From: Byssovorax sp.
GTDB lineage: Bacteria > Myxococcota_A > Polyangia > Polyangiales > Polyangiaceae
DNA: 64,000 nt
NCBI GenBank assembly: GCA_025362495.1
Contig: JANYGI010000136.1
Location: 1-64,000 of the forward strand
Direction: 5' to 3'
The notes under the pieces are model-generated. The model had not been told where the DNA came from, did no database searches, and was given only the letters and a program-made list of their open reading frames with translations. Shown here piece after piece: positions 1-8,799 of this stretch (positions are counted from its first letter, which is position 1; each line of letters begins with the position of its first letter). Both the position numbers and the translations under genes were made by a program.

Positions 1-87
1 TCTAGGACTGACGTCGACAACCTGCAGGGCCCGTGATCACCATCGAGTGAAGCGCTGATGCAACACCACGCCGCGAGGACCACGGAC

Positions 88-810
88 TCAGTCGGGAAGC
101 AAGGGAATCGACGCGAGCTCGCGCGCGAAGGGCGAGAAACGGCGGGCTCCCGCGGCGAAGGCGAGCGAGCGATGGAGGGGCGATCCCGGCGGCGCGTGGG
201 CGTCGACCTCCGCCTCGGGCTCGAGATCGAGATCGAGATCACGCGGCGGGAACAGGTCGTCCATCGCGGCGAAGCTTCCACGGGCGGAGCTACGCGCATC
301 CCACGCGCTCGGCTCCGCGGCAGAGGCGGTCCGCGCCGCAATCCAGGCCCGCACCTCGGTGAGCGCCGGGGCGAGCACATCGTCAACGACGTAGACGACG
401 CCATTGGTGCACTCGATCCCGGAGGCGTGGACGCGCGCGGCGTCGACCCACGCCTCGCCGCGCTCGGCGTGGAGGTGGACCTCGGCGCCGTGCACGGTGC
501 GGACTCCTCCGCCCACCGCGACCGCCGCGCTCAGATCGACGCGGCCGCGGACGAGGTGGTACTCGAGCAGATCGATCAGCATCTCTTCGCGCCCGGGCTC
601 GAGCAGCGCGCGGCCTTCTCCCGTGATCCTGGCGAAGGCCGCGTCGCTGGGCGCGAAGAGGGTGAGCGGCGGGCCTTGCCCCTCGAGATCCTCGACGAAG
701 CCGGCGGCCGAGACCAGCCTTAGAAGCGTCCGGCAGCTGCCGAGCGCATGGAGAGTATCGAGGATGTCGCGACGCGGAAGCGCGGGAGGGGGCGGGGGCT
801 GAAGGCGCAT
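88..810 (-). CDS. Fasciclin (FAS1) domain protein
   Basis: Contains one FAS1 adhesion-type domain over roughly residues 12-150. The typical first motif TLFAPSDAAFARI is present, as are the YHLV segment and the closing NGVVYVVDDVL motif. The remaining 90 residues are Ala/Arg/Asp-rich, include a run of alternating Asp-Leu and Glu, and match nothing I recognise. There is no signal peptide or membrane segment from this start, which is unusual because FAS1 proteins are normally secreted, so the protein may be cytoplasmic or leave by an unrecognised route. The start is supported by a GGAG sequence about 8 bases upstream. It stands alone, with 186 bases to the next gene on the same strand. The domain call is firm; the role is unknown. 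Confidence 0.8.
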   Translation of the reverse strand: MRLQPPPPPALPRRDILDTLHALGSCRTLLRLVSAAGFVEDLEGQGPPLTLFAPSDAAFARITGEGRALLEPGREEMLIDLLEYHLVRGRVDLSAAVAVGGGVRTVHGAEVHLHAERGEAWVDAARVHASGIECTNGVVYVVDDVLAPALTEVRAWIAARTASAAEPSAWDARSSARGSFAAMDDLFPPRDLDLDLEPEAEVDAHAPPGSPLHRSLAFAAGARRFSPFARELASIPLLPD

Positions 811-996
811 GGATCGTCTCCGGGGAAGCGGGAGCGAGAGCTCGACGCGTGAGTTCGCCGGAGCGCCGCCAGTGGATGCAGCGATGGATCTCTTTTTTCA
901 GATCGGCGCCTGGCCGCGGATCTGAAGCGAAATTTTCCACCGACCGATCGGGCCGCCCCCCGGCAGCCCGCGCTCTCCCCTCACCGCCTCACCGCC

Positions 997-1632
997 TCAC
1001 CGCCGGAGCGCCGCCCAGACCAGGCCGGCCGGGTGGCGCTCGCGCCGGACCATCTTCTCCCAGAGCAGCGTCATGTGCTCGAGGTGCAAGGCCTGATCGA
1101 TCTTGCCCGTGTCGACCGGGTCCCGGCCGAGATCGCGGCAAAGCACGCTGACGTCGGCCTTCGCGGCGGCGTCGTCGCCGGCGATCAGCATCGCCGGGAG
1201 CACGTCGTGGCCCGGGTAAGCGCTGCTCTCGAGGTTCTCGAACCCATAGATCGTGAAGGCCTTGACCACCCGCGCGCCCGGGGCGAGCTCGTGCAGATAC
1301 TCGCTGCCGGACCGCTTGCTGCCCAGGCCGTGCGACATCCCCGGGCCAACGGGGTTGGTGCAGTCGACCAGCACCTTGCCCGCGAGCAGACTGGCAATCG
1401 GCGGGATGGCGGCCTCGAGCGCCGCGAAGGGCGTGGCGACGACGATCACCTGGGCTCCGGCGACGGCCTCGGCCACCGCGCGGACCTGGAGCGCGGGGTT
1501 CCGCGCCAGCGCCTTGACGACCGAGGGCGACGTCGGATCGCCGGCAGCGAGCGTGACAGTGTGCCCGGCCCGCTGCAGGCCATCCGCCAGCGCGCCGCCG
1601 ACCTGACCGTGACCGATGAATGCGATATCCAT
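997..1632 (-). CDS. NADPH-dependent F420-reductase-like NAD(P)-binding oxidoreductase
   Basis: A 211-residue protein of the F420-dependent NADP reductase/NAD(P)-binding family (COG2085 type). It starts with a Rossmann nucleotide-binding loop (IAFIGHGQVGGALA) and keeps the family segments VVATPF, DCTNP and VVKAFTIYG. Members of this family reduce F420 or act as general NADP-dependent reductases; the substrate cannot be told from sequence. I chose the ATG at 1632 because AGAAGG lies 8 bases upstream; an in-frame GTG three codons earlier is possible. The upstream 130 bases hold a remnant of a LysR-type regulator gene and a long palindrome, suggesting that this gene was once next to, and perhaps controlled by, that regulator. 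Confidence 0.82.
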   Translation of the reverse strand: MDIAFIGHGQVGGALADGLQRAGHTVTLAAGDPTSPSVVKALARNPALQVRAVAEAVAGAQVIVVATPFAALEAAIPPIASLLAGKVLVDCTNPVGPGMSHGLGSKRSGSEYLHELAPGARVVKAFTIYGFENLESSAYPGHDVLPAMLIAGDDAAAKADVSVLCRDLGRDPVDTGKIDQALHLEHMTLLWEKMVRRERHPAGLVWAALRR

Positions 1633-1666
1633 GAAGCTCACCTTCTCGCGGGGTACGAGTAGCAGC

Positions 1667-1759
1667 TCACGAGGCCTGGGGGCGCGCGGCGCCGGTGACG
1701 CTGCCCTCCTGGAGCAGGGCCTCGAGGGTGATCAGCAAGCTGAGGTCGAACGTGCCCAT
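1667..1759 (-). pseudogene. Remnant of a LysR-family regulator (first ~26 residues only)
   Basis: Translating from the ATG at 1759 gives a 30-residue peptide that reads FDLSLLITLEALLQEGSV followed by TGAAR and then a stop. That is the start of the helix-turn-helix of a LysR regulator (commonly LDLNLL..FDALLEEGSVTRAA). The rest of the helix-turn-helix and the whole effector domain (about 270 residues) are missing. The fragment ends 35 bases before the reductase start. The simplest reading is an internal deletion that removed the body of a regulator gene and left its start codon and operator. It could also be a chance similarity, but both spacing and residues fit the family well. Confidence 0.6.
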
Positions 1760-1760
1760 G

Positions 1761-1792
1761 GGGTGCAACGAGGGTATCACCCTGTTGCACCC
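1761..1792. promoter_or_regulatory. Large palindrome upstream of the LysR remnant
   Basis: Arms GGGTGCAAC (1761-1769) and GTTGCACCC (1784-1792) pair perfectly, and inside them AGGGT (1771-1775) pairs with ACCCT (1779-1783). That gives 14 paired bases per arm with one bulged G and a 3-base loop. It sits directly before the ATG of the LysR remnant and 11 bases past the stop of the DUF2330 gene. It could be the regulator's old operator or a transcription terminator for the DUF2330 gene. No T-run follows on either strand, so an operator is somewhat more likely. Confidence 0.55.
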
Positions 1793-1802
1793 GGTAGAAC
1801 CG

Positions 1803-3422
1803 TCAGGAGCGGGCGAGCTGCCGCGCCGCGCGGGCGGGCATCGCCGGCCGCGTCGCGCGCCGGCCGAACGTCGCGAGGAGAGCCGCGAGCACGGTGGCGA
1901 AGAGCGCCCAGCGGTTGCGGTTCCAGGGGCCTTTGCGGCCCGGGTCGCCGCCGACGACCGGCGGACCGCCCGAGGGGCACGCGGGCGTGTTCGTCGACTC
2001 CACCACGTTGAACCAGTTGGAGACGTCGTTCTGATCGGGGGAGGCCTGGAGCACCAGATCGGCGGCGAGCGCGGCGCGCGGCAGGCTGCCTTCGAGGCGC
2101 GTGATCGTCACGTCGTGCGGGTGCAGGCCCTCGAGCGCGACGGCGACGTCGTCGAGCTTGCCGCAGGCGAACTGGCGCGCATCGATCTGGCCCGCCTGGA
2201 GGCTGCCGCACACCGGCCCTCCGCCGCCCGTACCGCCGGACATCGCGCCGCCGGAGCCCCCGACTCCACCGCTGCCGCCGCTGCCCGTGCCGGTGCCGGT
2301 TCCCATGCCACCTCCACCGCCCGTACCCCCGCTCGGGACGCAGGGATTGACCACCTGGTCCAGGCTCCCCGCCGCGCTCTGGAAGGCCTGAACGCAGGAG
2401 GCGTCGACGCCTTCGCCGTCCACGAGGCCTTGCTGGACGTACGCTGCGGCGATCGTCTCCGGGAACGAGCTGCCGATCTGGTAATTGATGGTCGATCCAT
2501 CGATGGGGTTCGTCAGCGGCGAGAGCAGCGATCCCTTGATCGCGAAGGCCTCGTTCCAGGTGCGGCCGTTGCCGGCGGAGAGCAAGCCTCGGCGCTCGGC
2601 GGCGTAGTTCGACGAGCTGGTCTTGAAGTCCCACGTGAGCGATCCCGGCGCGACGACGGCGGTGGGGAAATTCTGCGGGATCCACGCGCCCTCGCCGATG
2701 ACGAAGAGCGTGATGTCGACGTTCGCGCCGGTGCCGGCGGCGACCATGCGGAGCGGCAACGTGGGTGACATGCCCGGGGAGATGACGCGCACGGGCTTCA
2801 TCTGCTGGACGCCCTTGCCCGGCAAGAGGCGAAGGGCGATGAAGTCGAACCCCTCTTTCGTGTAGGCGTCGACGAGGGGCTGCACCGCGGGATCGATGGC
2901 GAAGCCGCGCTTGGTGAGCCAGGCCGGGAGAGCCCCGGGGACGGTGGCGTGGAGAGTGACAGTCTCGTACGGGCCGACCGTGCCCTCGTGAACGACGGTG
3001 ATCTGGGGGATGTCCTTCACCGTGCCGCCGCCGTCGAACGAGAGCGCCTCACCACAGCCGAGGCCGCACCCGGACGAGCCCGTGCCGGGGCAATCGACCG
3101 ACGGGCTGATGACGCGGGCCGAGGTCGCCGCGTCGAGCGCCTCGAACCACGCGTCGGTGGAGGCCTCGATGCGCGCGCCGGGCTTGACCGGGAGCACCCA
3201 CGCGAACGAGGCGGGGTTGCCCGAGTACTGGACCTGATCCCAGAGCACGGTGTGCGTGGGCGAGAGCGCGAAGGCCATCCGGTGCGCCGTGACGACGGTG
3301 CTTTCGGTGGTGCTCGCGACGTGGAAGCAGCCGCCGCAGGCGCGCGCGTCGTTCGACGCGAGCAGCGTGGAGGCGAGCGCGAGAGTACCGGCTGCGAGGA
3401 GCAGAGTGGTGCGAAGACGCAT
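1803..3422 (-). CDS. DUF2330 secreted protein with Gly/Ser linker and C-terminal membrane anchor
   Basis: A 539-residue exported protein. The signal peptide (MRLRTTLLLAAGTLALASTLL) ends just before the ACGGCF motif that marks the DUF2330 family, and the body keeps family features such as the FAWVLPVKPGA segment. Residues of about 350-400 form a Gly/Ser/Thr linker (GGTGGGGGMGTGTG and similar). The C-terminus carries one hydrophobic helix (WALFATVLAALLATF) followed by Arg residues, like a myxobacterial C-terminal sorting or anchor tail. I chose the ATG at 3422, with AAGGA about 10 bases upstream, rather than one nine codons earlier. The family's function is unknown; it is common in large-genome deltaproteobacteria. 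Confidence 0.8.
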   Translation of the reverse strand: MRLRTTLLLAAGTLALASTLLASNDARACGGCFHVASTTESTVVTAHRMAFALSPTHTVLWDQVQYSGNPASFAWVLPVKPGARIEASTDAWFEALDAATSARVISPSVDCPGTGSSGCGLGCGEALSFDGGGTVKDIPQITVVHEGTVGPYETVTLHATVPGALPAWLTKRGFAIDPAVQPLVDAYTKEGFDFIALRLLPGKGVQQMKPVRVISPGMSPTLPLRMVAAGTGANVDITLFVIGEGAWIPQNFPTAVVAPGSLTWDFKTSSSNYAAERRGLLSAGNGRTWNEAFAIKGSLLSPLTNPIDGSTINYQIGSSFPETIAAAYVQQGLVDGEGVDASCVQAFQSAAGSLDQVVNPCVPSGGTGGGGGMGTGTGTGSGGSGGVGGSGGAMSGGTGGGGPVCGSLQAGQIDARQFACGKLDDVAVALEGLHPHDVTITRLEGSLPRAALAADLVLQASPDQNDVSNWFNVVESTNTPACPSGGPPVVGGDPGRKGPWNRNRWALFATVLAALLATFGRRATRPAMPARAARQLARS

Positions 3423-3543
3423 GATTTCAAGTCCTTTCAAGTCGAGCAAGGAAGCGAAGAGCCTAGTTTACACGGATCCTGGAGATCCGGGGAGCAATCG
3501 TCTCCGCTCTGTCTCCGACGTTGGCGCGACCGCGGACGATCGA

Positions 3544-5181
3544 TCAGTGACCTTCGAGCGTGTCGGCGATACGGCGGGCGGATCGACGGTTTCCCGTGCC
3601 CGTCGGGTGCCCGTCGCCGACGAGGAAGTCGTCCGGGAACGTCTGGTCGGGCGGGACGACGCGCGCTCCGGCGAAGGCGCCGAGCCGCGACGTGATCTCG
3701 ACGGGGGCGTCGCGAAAGGCATAGAACAGCAGCTCCGGTGGGTGCGCCGACGCGGACCGGAGCGCGCCGAGCCGCCGGAGCTGCTCATCGAGGTGCGAAA
3801 GCCCGGCGGGGGTGATCGCGCGTTCCAGCCGGGCGAGGTCCCACAGTGTGGACGCCGCGTCGCCGAGGACGAAGCGCGCTGCGCTGAAGGTGCCAATGGC
3901 GGCCGAGGCGCGCCGGGCCACCTGCGAGTCCCAGCGCGAGAGATCGTTGGGCAGCGTCAGGCAGATGACGACGACGTCGAGCGCGAGGCCGAGCCGATCC
4001 GCCGCCTCGTAGACGTCGACATACGACTGGAGGTTGCTGCCCGGGACGCCGAGATTGACAATCTCGTCGCGCCGTTGCGGCGAGCGACCGGCGAGCTCGG
4101 CGCCGAGCGCGGCCGACAGGGTATCGGCGCGCTCGACGCCGACGCCGAAGACGTACGAGTCGCCGATCAGCGCGATCCGGCGGGTCCCCGGGGCTTTTTC
4201 CGGCGCCCAGCCCGGCTCGCGAAACCCGAGCGCCCCCGTGCGGTAGGTGACCGGCGGGCGGTCGCGGCGGTGGTCGACCCAGGTGTGATTGGCGCTACCC
4301 ACGACGACGGCCCCGAACGAAGGTGCGGAGTCGTGGACGAGCGACCGCGGATAACCGAGCAAGAGCACGAGCGCCGGTCCAGCGCCGAATCGGGCCCACG
4401 TCGGCAGGCGGGTCGGGACGCGCGCGAGCAGCGCCGAGGCCCCGAGGGCGAGCGCGACGCAGGCGAGCATCGAGACGGCCGACGCCGCGACCGCCGCGCC
4501 CGCGTTGCGATCGAGGCTCACCACGACGGCGGCCCCGAAGGCCCGCGCCGCGCCGAGGACCGCGGCTGCGAGGCCGGCGGACACGAGGACCGTCAGCGCG
4601 GCCGCGGCGAGCCGGGCGCGCGGCCCGAGCGCCGCCGTGGACGACGTTGCCCGCTGTAGACGCCGGTAAATCAAGCGCATCAGCGCCGCCATCAGGCCGG
4701 TGAGCGCGAGCGCGCCGAGGACGCCCGGGAGGACGGGATCGCGCGGCGAGGCCGCCGGCGCCGTCGACTCGCCCGCGGCGACGTGATCGCGGCTCAGGCT
4801 CCACACGAAGCCGGATTCGCGCGCGCGGATCCGCTCGGCGAGGGCGTCGACGAGGCCCGGAGGAGGCGGCGCGGCGGGCTTGATCTGGAGGGCAAACCGC
4901 AGCGTGCGCACCGCGTCGGCGGGCGCGTCCGTCGGGTGGTGGAGCTCGATCTCGACGTGGGCGCCGGCGCAGGTGTACGACGAGACGACGCGGGTCTGCT
5001 CGACGTTTGCGCCGGCCCACGCGCAGTCGCCGGGGAGCGAGGCGCCTTTGCCGAGGAGGTCGGCGAGGAGCGGCTCCTGCGCCGGGCCGATGACCGGCTG
5101 CCCCCCGTCGGCGCGCGCGATCGCGGAGGCCGCGAGGAGCGTTGTGGCCGCGAGGGCGCGGAGCGGCGAGCGGATCCTCAT
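3544..5181 (-). CDS. Membrane-anchored SGNH/GDSL-type hydrolase
   Basis: A 545-residue protein with a signal peptide, a short extracytoplasmic domain (residues about 25-150), four or so membrane helices (about 150-285), and a C-terminal SGNH hydrolase domain. Block I is IALIGDSYVFGVGV with the nucleophile Ser, block II is IVNLGVPGSN, and block V is DGHPTGTGN with the catalytic Asp-His pair. Families with this layout remove or add acyl groups on polysaccharides, lipids or peptidoglycan; the substrate is unknown here. It is divergent from the Kazal-like lipoprotein gene, separated by 122 bases. The domain call is firm. Confidence 0.8.
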   Translation of the reverse strand: MRIRSPLRALAATTLLAASAIARADGGQPVIGPAQEPLLADLLGKGASLPGDCAWAGANVEQTRVVSSYTCAGAHVEIELHHPTDAPADAVRTLRFALQIKPAAPPPPGLVDALAERIRARESGFVWSLSRDHVAAGESTAPAASPRDPVLPGVLGALALTGLMAALMRLIYRRLQRATSSTAALGPRARLAAAALTVLVSAGLAAAVLGAARAFGAAVVVSLDRNAGAAVAASAVSMLACVALALGASALLARVPTRLPTWARFGAGPALVLLLGYPRSLVHDSAPSFGAVVVGSANHTWVDHRRDRPPVTYRTGALGFREPGWAPEKAPGTRRIALIGDSYVFGVGVERADTLSAALGAELAGRSPQRRDEIVNLGVPGSNLQSYVDVYEAADRLGLALDVVVICLTLPNDLSRWDSQVARRASAAIGTFSAARFVLGDAASTLWDLARLERAITPAGLSHLDEQLRRLGALRSASAHPPELLFYAFRDAPVEITSRLGAFAGARVVPPDQTFPDDFLVGDGHPTGTGNRRSARRIADTLEGH

Positions 5182-5239
5182 TGCGCGCGGGGGGCGACGC
5201 TAGCACACGACGCGACCGCGGCGGGGCGCTCCCGTCGCC

Positions 5240-5268
5240 TTGACATCGAGGCACCGCGTGAGTCTGCT
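5240..5268 (+). promoter_or_regulatory. Probable sigma70-type promoter for the Kazal-like lipoprotein
   Basis: A perfect -35 TTGACA at 5240-5245 is followed after 17 bases by TCTGCT (5263-5268), which keeps three of six -10 positions. A GGAG ribosome-binding site and the start codon follow at 5304. The -10 is weak, so this is a plausible rather than certain site. Confidence 0.4.
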
Positions 5269-5303
5269 ACGCGCTCTGCGTCTTTTTACCAGCGGAGCTT
5301 TTC

Positions 5304-6032
5304 ATGCGATGGTCCTCGATGGTTCTCCTCGCGCCGGCAGCGGCGCTCGTGACGATCTGGGGTTGCGGCAGCGGCGGTGACACGACCGCGGCGAGCGGCG
5401 CGAGCGGCAGCGGCGGCGCGCTCGCGACGACGAGCGGCACGGGCGGCGCGACGGCGAGCGGCACCGGGGGCGGCAGCGCCGCGACGTCGAGCGGACAGGG
5501 CGGTGGCGGGGGGTCGAACGCCACGACGGCGAGCGCGTCCAGCAGCAGCGCGCAGAGCTCCGGCACGGGCCCGAGCGCGTGCACGTGGTCCGCGGTCAAC
5601 CCCTGTGGACCGGGCATGTACTGCGATGCGCCCACCTGCCAGCAAGGCACCTGCACCCCGACGGGTGGAGTCGAGACGAGCGACCGGACCCCGGTTTGCG
5701 GCTGCGACGACGTCACGTACTGGAACGCATCCGTGGCGCAAAAGCAGGGGCAATCGATCGCGAAGACCGGCGCGTGCGCCCCCGGCAAGACGTGCGGTGG
5801 CCTGGCCAACCTGAAGTGCCCGGGCGCGGCCACGTGCGCCTATCAGCTCACCGACCTCGGGCAGTGCAACGCCGCTGATTTCGGGGGGAATTGCTGGGCG
5901 ACCCCGGCGGTCTGCCCGCCCGTGGCGCTCGGTTCGAAGAGCCACGCGTGCGGCGCGGCCACCTGCGCCGACGAGTGCACGCTGATCAAGAAGTCGACCT
6001 CGTATTACCCGGACAGCACCTGTCCGCAGTGA
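5304..6032 (+). CDS. Lipoprotein with low-complexity linker and Kazal-like Cys-rich domain
   Basis: A 242-residue exported lipoprotein. The signal peptide ends at a Cys (TIWGC), and residues 22-90 are an Ala/Ser/Gly/Thr linker built of short GTGG and ASGS units. The C-terminal 150 residues are Cys-rich. One stretch (PVCGCDDVTYWNASVAQKQG and on to the next Cys) resembles a Kazal protease-inhibitor motif, as often seen in myxobacterial surface proteins. The other half (CGGLANLKCPG onward) is a further Cys-rich module I do not recognise. A GGAG site precedes the ATG. The Kazal assignment is by pattern and only moderately sure. Confidence 0.75.
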   Translation: MRWSSMVLLAPAAALVTIWGCGSGGDTTAASGASGSGGALATTSGTGGATASGTGGGSAATSSGQGGGGGSNATTASASSSSAQSSGTGPSACTWSAVNPCGPGMYCDAPTCQQGTCTPTGGVETSDRTPVCGCDDVTYWNASVAQKQGQSIAKTGACAPGKTCGGLANLKCPGAATCAYQLTDLGQCNAADFGGNCWATPAVCPPVALGSKSHACGAATCADECTLIKKSTSYYPDSTCPQ

Positions 6033-6096
6033 GAGGGTGGCAGTTCCCCGGCCACTCTCGAAGCGGCGGTGGGCCCCTGCGGAAGGCCTGAAATGA

Positions 6097-6130
6097 AGAA
6101 TGGCCGATGCCCCGCGGCACCAGCCATTCT
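6097..6130. terminator. Bidirectional terminator-like hairpin
   Basis: AGAATGGC (6097-6104) pairs with GCCATTCT (6123-6130), and inside it TGCC pairs with GGCA around a CCGC loop. It lies between two convergent genes, so it can serve both. The outer A/T bases of each arm would give a short U stretch in each RNA. Confidence 0.6.
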
Positions 6131-6153
6131 CCCTCGCACCGGAGCGACGGAGT

Positions 6154-7713
6154 CTAGAAGCCGAGCTCGACCGCGCGCTGCTGGTTGAGCTTCACGGCGC
6201 TCTTGCCGGCGCGCGACTCCTGCGGCGGAGCGGCCGGCGGCGCGGCGAACGGCGAGGCGTTGGCGACGTCGCCGGGGCCTTGCGCGAACGCGGGAGAGGG
6301 CCTGGCGGCCGCGACGGGCGCGGCGAAGCCGGTGTTGGCGCCGCCGATCGCGGCGATCTGGTTCTGGAAGTCGGCGTCGATCTCCTTGGCGCGCGAGGCC
6401 GGGGCGGCCTTCTTCGCGTCGTCGGCGGCCGTGCGCAGCGATTTCTCCTGCTGATCGAGCTTGCGCTGCGCCTCGACGACGCGGCCCTGGGCGAAGAGGC
6501 CATTGGCCTCGTTCAGCGTGGTCACCGTCTCGCTGCGGCGGACGCGGCCGCTCACGGCGGGATCGAGATCGCCGGCGCCGGCGCCGTCGCCGACCTCGAG
6601 CGCGAGCTTGCCCGCGCAGCGGCTGTCGGAGCCCGCGGCGAGATCGCGGTAGGTCAGATCGACCGCGGCGACAGCCACCTTGCCGTCGGTCTGCGCGGGG
6701 ACCTTGACCTTGATCAGCACCGTCTTCACGTCGCCCCGACCGAACGTACCGAGCGGCACGATGATCCGGTTGCCCGAGCGGCGAAACGTGCGATCGAAGA
6801 CCCGGTCGAGCTCGACGCCGGGGGCGAGATCGATCGCCACCTCGGCGCCGCTGGCCACCGTCGAGGTGAGACTCTCGGCCTCGGCCTCGAACACCCGCGC
6901 GAGGGCCGCGTCGTTCTCGACGAAGTAGTGCCGCCCGTTCGAGTCCTGGGCGATCGCGGCCATGATCTTCTCGTTGTAGTCGACGTCGACGCCGATGGTC
7001 GTGACGCTCATCCCGCGGCTCGCGGCGCGCTGGGCGATGCTGCGGAAGCCCTGCACGTCGCGCACGCCGTGGTTGGCGTCGCCGTCGCTGAGCAGGATCA
7101 TCTTGTTGACCTTGCCGGGCGTCTGCTCGATGAGCGACATGCCCTGCTCGATCCCGCACGAGATGCAGGTGTCGCCGCCGAGGCCGATGCGGCGAATGTC
7201 GTCCATCATCCGGTCGCGCGATCCCGAGCTGATCACCGTCGGCGGCACGACGACCTGCACCTGCGTGTCGAACGTGACGACGCTGACCGTGTCGCCCTCG
7301 TTGAGGCGACCGATCGCGGTGGTGGCGGCGTTGATGGCGTTGCGGATCCGGGTGCCCTTCATCGAGCCGGAGCGATCGATGACGAGCGCGAGGTTCACCG
7401 GGGCGGCCACGTGAGCCTTGGCGCTGCCTTCGCCCTTGACCTCGAGCATCACGAACGTCTCCCCGTTGCCGGAGCGCGCGAGCTTCGGGTGGCCGAGGCG
7501 GCCGTCGACGGTGAGCGTGGAGCCGGCCGTGAAGTGCGCGATCTCGGTCTGATCCACGGAGGTCTCGGCGACCGTGTCGACCGTGGCGCCGATGGTGCCG
7601 ACCGGGCCCGGGCCGCCGCCGTGGAGGCCTCCGGGCGGCGTGAGCGAGTAGACCGAGACGCTGGTGAGCATCATGCCAAGGGCAGCGAGGACGGCGACGC
7701 GGGTCGGTTTCAT
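6154..7713 (-). CDS. Secreted von Willebrand factor A domain protein
   Basis: A 519-residue protein with a signal peptide (residues 1-23). A vWA domain lies at about 85-290, with the metal-binding DRSGS motif at 113-117, a downstream Thr (GGDTC region) and the SDGDANHG segment that completes the metal site. This layout matches the YfbK-like or inter-alpha-inhibitor-like secreted vWA proteins. The C-terminal third carries a helical stretch (RKLDQQEKSLRTAADDAKKA) and a Pro/Ala-rich tail. It probably binds a protein partner outside the cytoplasm through a divalent metal. The 104 bases upstream must hold its promoter, but I see no clear motif there. Confidence 0.85.
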   Translation of the reverse strand: MKPTRVAVLAALGMMLTSVSVYSLTPPGGLHGGGPGPVGTIGATVDTVAETSVDQTEIAHFTAGSTLTVDGRLGHPKLARSGNGETFVMLEVKGEGSAKAHVAAPVNLALVIDRSGSMKGTRIRNAINAATTAIGRLNEGDTVSVVTFDTQVQVVVPPTVISSGSRDRMMDDIRRIGLGGDTCISCGIEQGMSLIEQTPGKVNKMILLSDGDANHGVRDVQGFRSIAQRAASRGMSVTTIGVDVDYNEKIMAAIAQDSNGRHYFVENDAALARVFEAEAESLTSTVASGAEVAIDLAPGVELDRVFDRTFRRSGNRIIVPLGTFGRGDVKTVLIKVKVPAQTDGKVAVAAVDLTYRDLAAGSDSRCAGKLALEVGDGAGAGDLDPAVSGRVRRSETVTTLNEANGLFAQGRVVEAQRKLDQQEKSLRTAADDAKKAAPASRAKEIDADFQNQIAAIGGANTGFAAPVAAARPSPAFAQGPGDVANASPFAAPPAAPPQESRAGKSAVKLNQQRAVELGF

Positions 7714-7817
7714 GGCTCTCCGGGGAACGCCGACCCGACAAGGGGCTTACGGCGAGGTTCCATTCTACGCGGGAAGAGCGCGAAGGATCTCGCCCGGCCG
7801 GGCGATTGCGCGAACGA

Positions 7818-8768
7818 TCAGCCGATCACCTGCGCGGCGAGCGTCGCGTCGAGGTTGGCGCCGCAGACCAGGACGGCAACGTGGCGGGCGTCGCCGAGCG
7901 GCGCGCGGCCCGAGAGGAGCGCCGCGACGGCCGCGGCCCCGGCGGGCTCGACGAGGATCCGCAGATCGTCCCAGAGGCGGCGCATCGCGGCGCGGAGCTC
8001 GTCGTCGCTGACGAGCACCACCGGGACCGCCTCGCGCGTGACGATGGCGAGAGTGTTCGGACCGACCGATCGCGGCGCGAGCGTCCCCGCGATGGTGCGC
8101 ACCTCGGCGAGCGGCGTGACGCGGCCCGCGCGGAGGCTCACCGTCATCGAGGCCGCGCCCTCGGGCTCGACGCCGACGACACGGATCCCCGGCGCGCGCG
8201 CATGGAGCGCGGCGGCCACGCCGGCGATGAGACCGCCGCCGCCGATCGCGACGAGGGCGGCGTCGAGGTCGGGCACCTGATCGAAGAGCTCGAGGCCGAC
8301 GGACGCCTGCCCCGCGATCACCAGGGCATCTTCGAATGGATGCACCGGGAGCGCGCCGGTGCGCTCCGCGTGAGCCAGCGCCGACAGCCACGCGTCGTCC
8401 CAGGCGCGGCCGCCGCGTATGGCCTCGGCCCCGAGCGCGGCGAGGCGTCGCTCCGTCGTGGCGGGCGCGCTATCCGGGAGGAAGACGACCGCTTTCGCGC
8501 CCACGCGCGCCGCCGCGAAGGCCACGCCGAGCCCGTGGTTCCCGCCCGACGCGGTGACGACGCCGCGAGCGAGCCGCGCCGGATCCTCGGCGAGGAGGCT
8601 GCTCAGCGCGCCGCGCACCTTGAACGAGCCCCCGATCTGCAGGTGCTCGAGCTTGAGCGTGACGCGGGCGGCGATCTCCGGGGGATCCCACGCGATGACG
8701 GGTGTGACGCGGACGTGGCCGGCGATCCGCGCGCGCGCAAGCTCGAAGTCCGGGAGTGAGAGGTTCAT
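7818..8768 (-). CDS. PLP-dependent threonine/serine dehydratase-like enzyme
   Basis: A 316-residue fold-type II PLP enzyme. SFKVRGA holds the PLP lysine, SGGNHG binds the PLP phosphate side, and GGGGLI is the glycine-rich phosphate loop. It is the length of catabolic threonine/serine ammonia-lyases, which deaminate the amino acid to a 2-oxoacid. It lacks the C-terminal ACT-like regulatory domain of biosynthetic IlvA, so a catabolic or racemase-like role is more likely. It lies 31 bases downstream of the kinase-TPR gene on the same strand and may be co-transcribed. Family call sure; exact substrate not. Confidence 0.85.
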   Translation of the reverse strand: MNLSLPDFELARARIAGHVRVTPVIAWDPPEIAARVTLKLEHLQIGGSFKVRGALSSLLAEDPARLARGVVTASGGNHGLGVAFAAARVGAKAVVFLPDSAPATTERRLAALGAEAIRGGRAWDDAWLSALAHAERTGALPVHPFEDALVIAGQASVGLELFDQVPDLDAALVAIGGGGLIAGVAAALHARAPGIRVVGVEPEGAASMTVSLRAGRVTPLAEVRTIAGTLAPRSVGPNTLAIVTREAVPVVLVSDDELRAAMRRLWDDLRILVEPAGAAAVAALLSGRAPLGDARHVAVLVCGANLDATLAAQVIG

Positions 8769-8799
8769 GGCGAGATCCTGGTCGCGAGCCGTCGCGACG

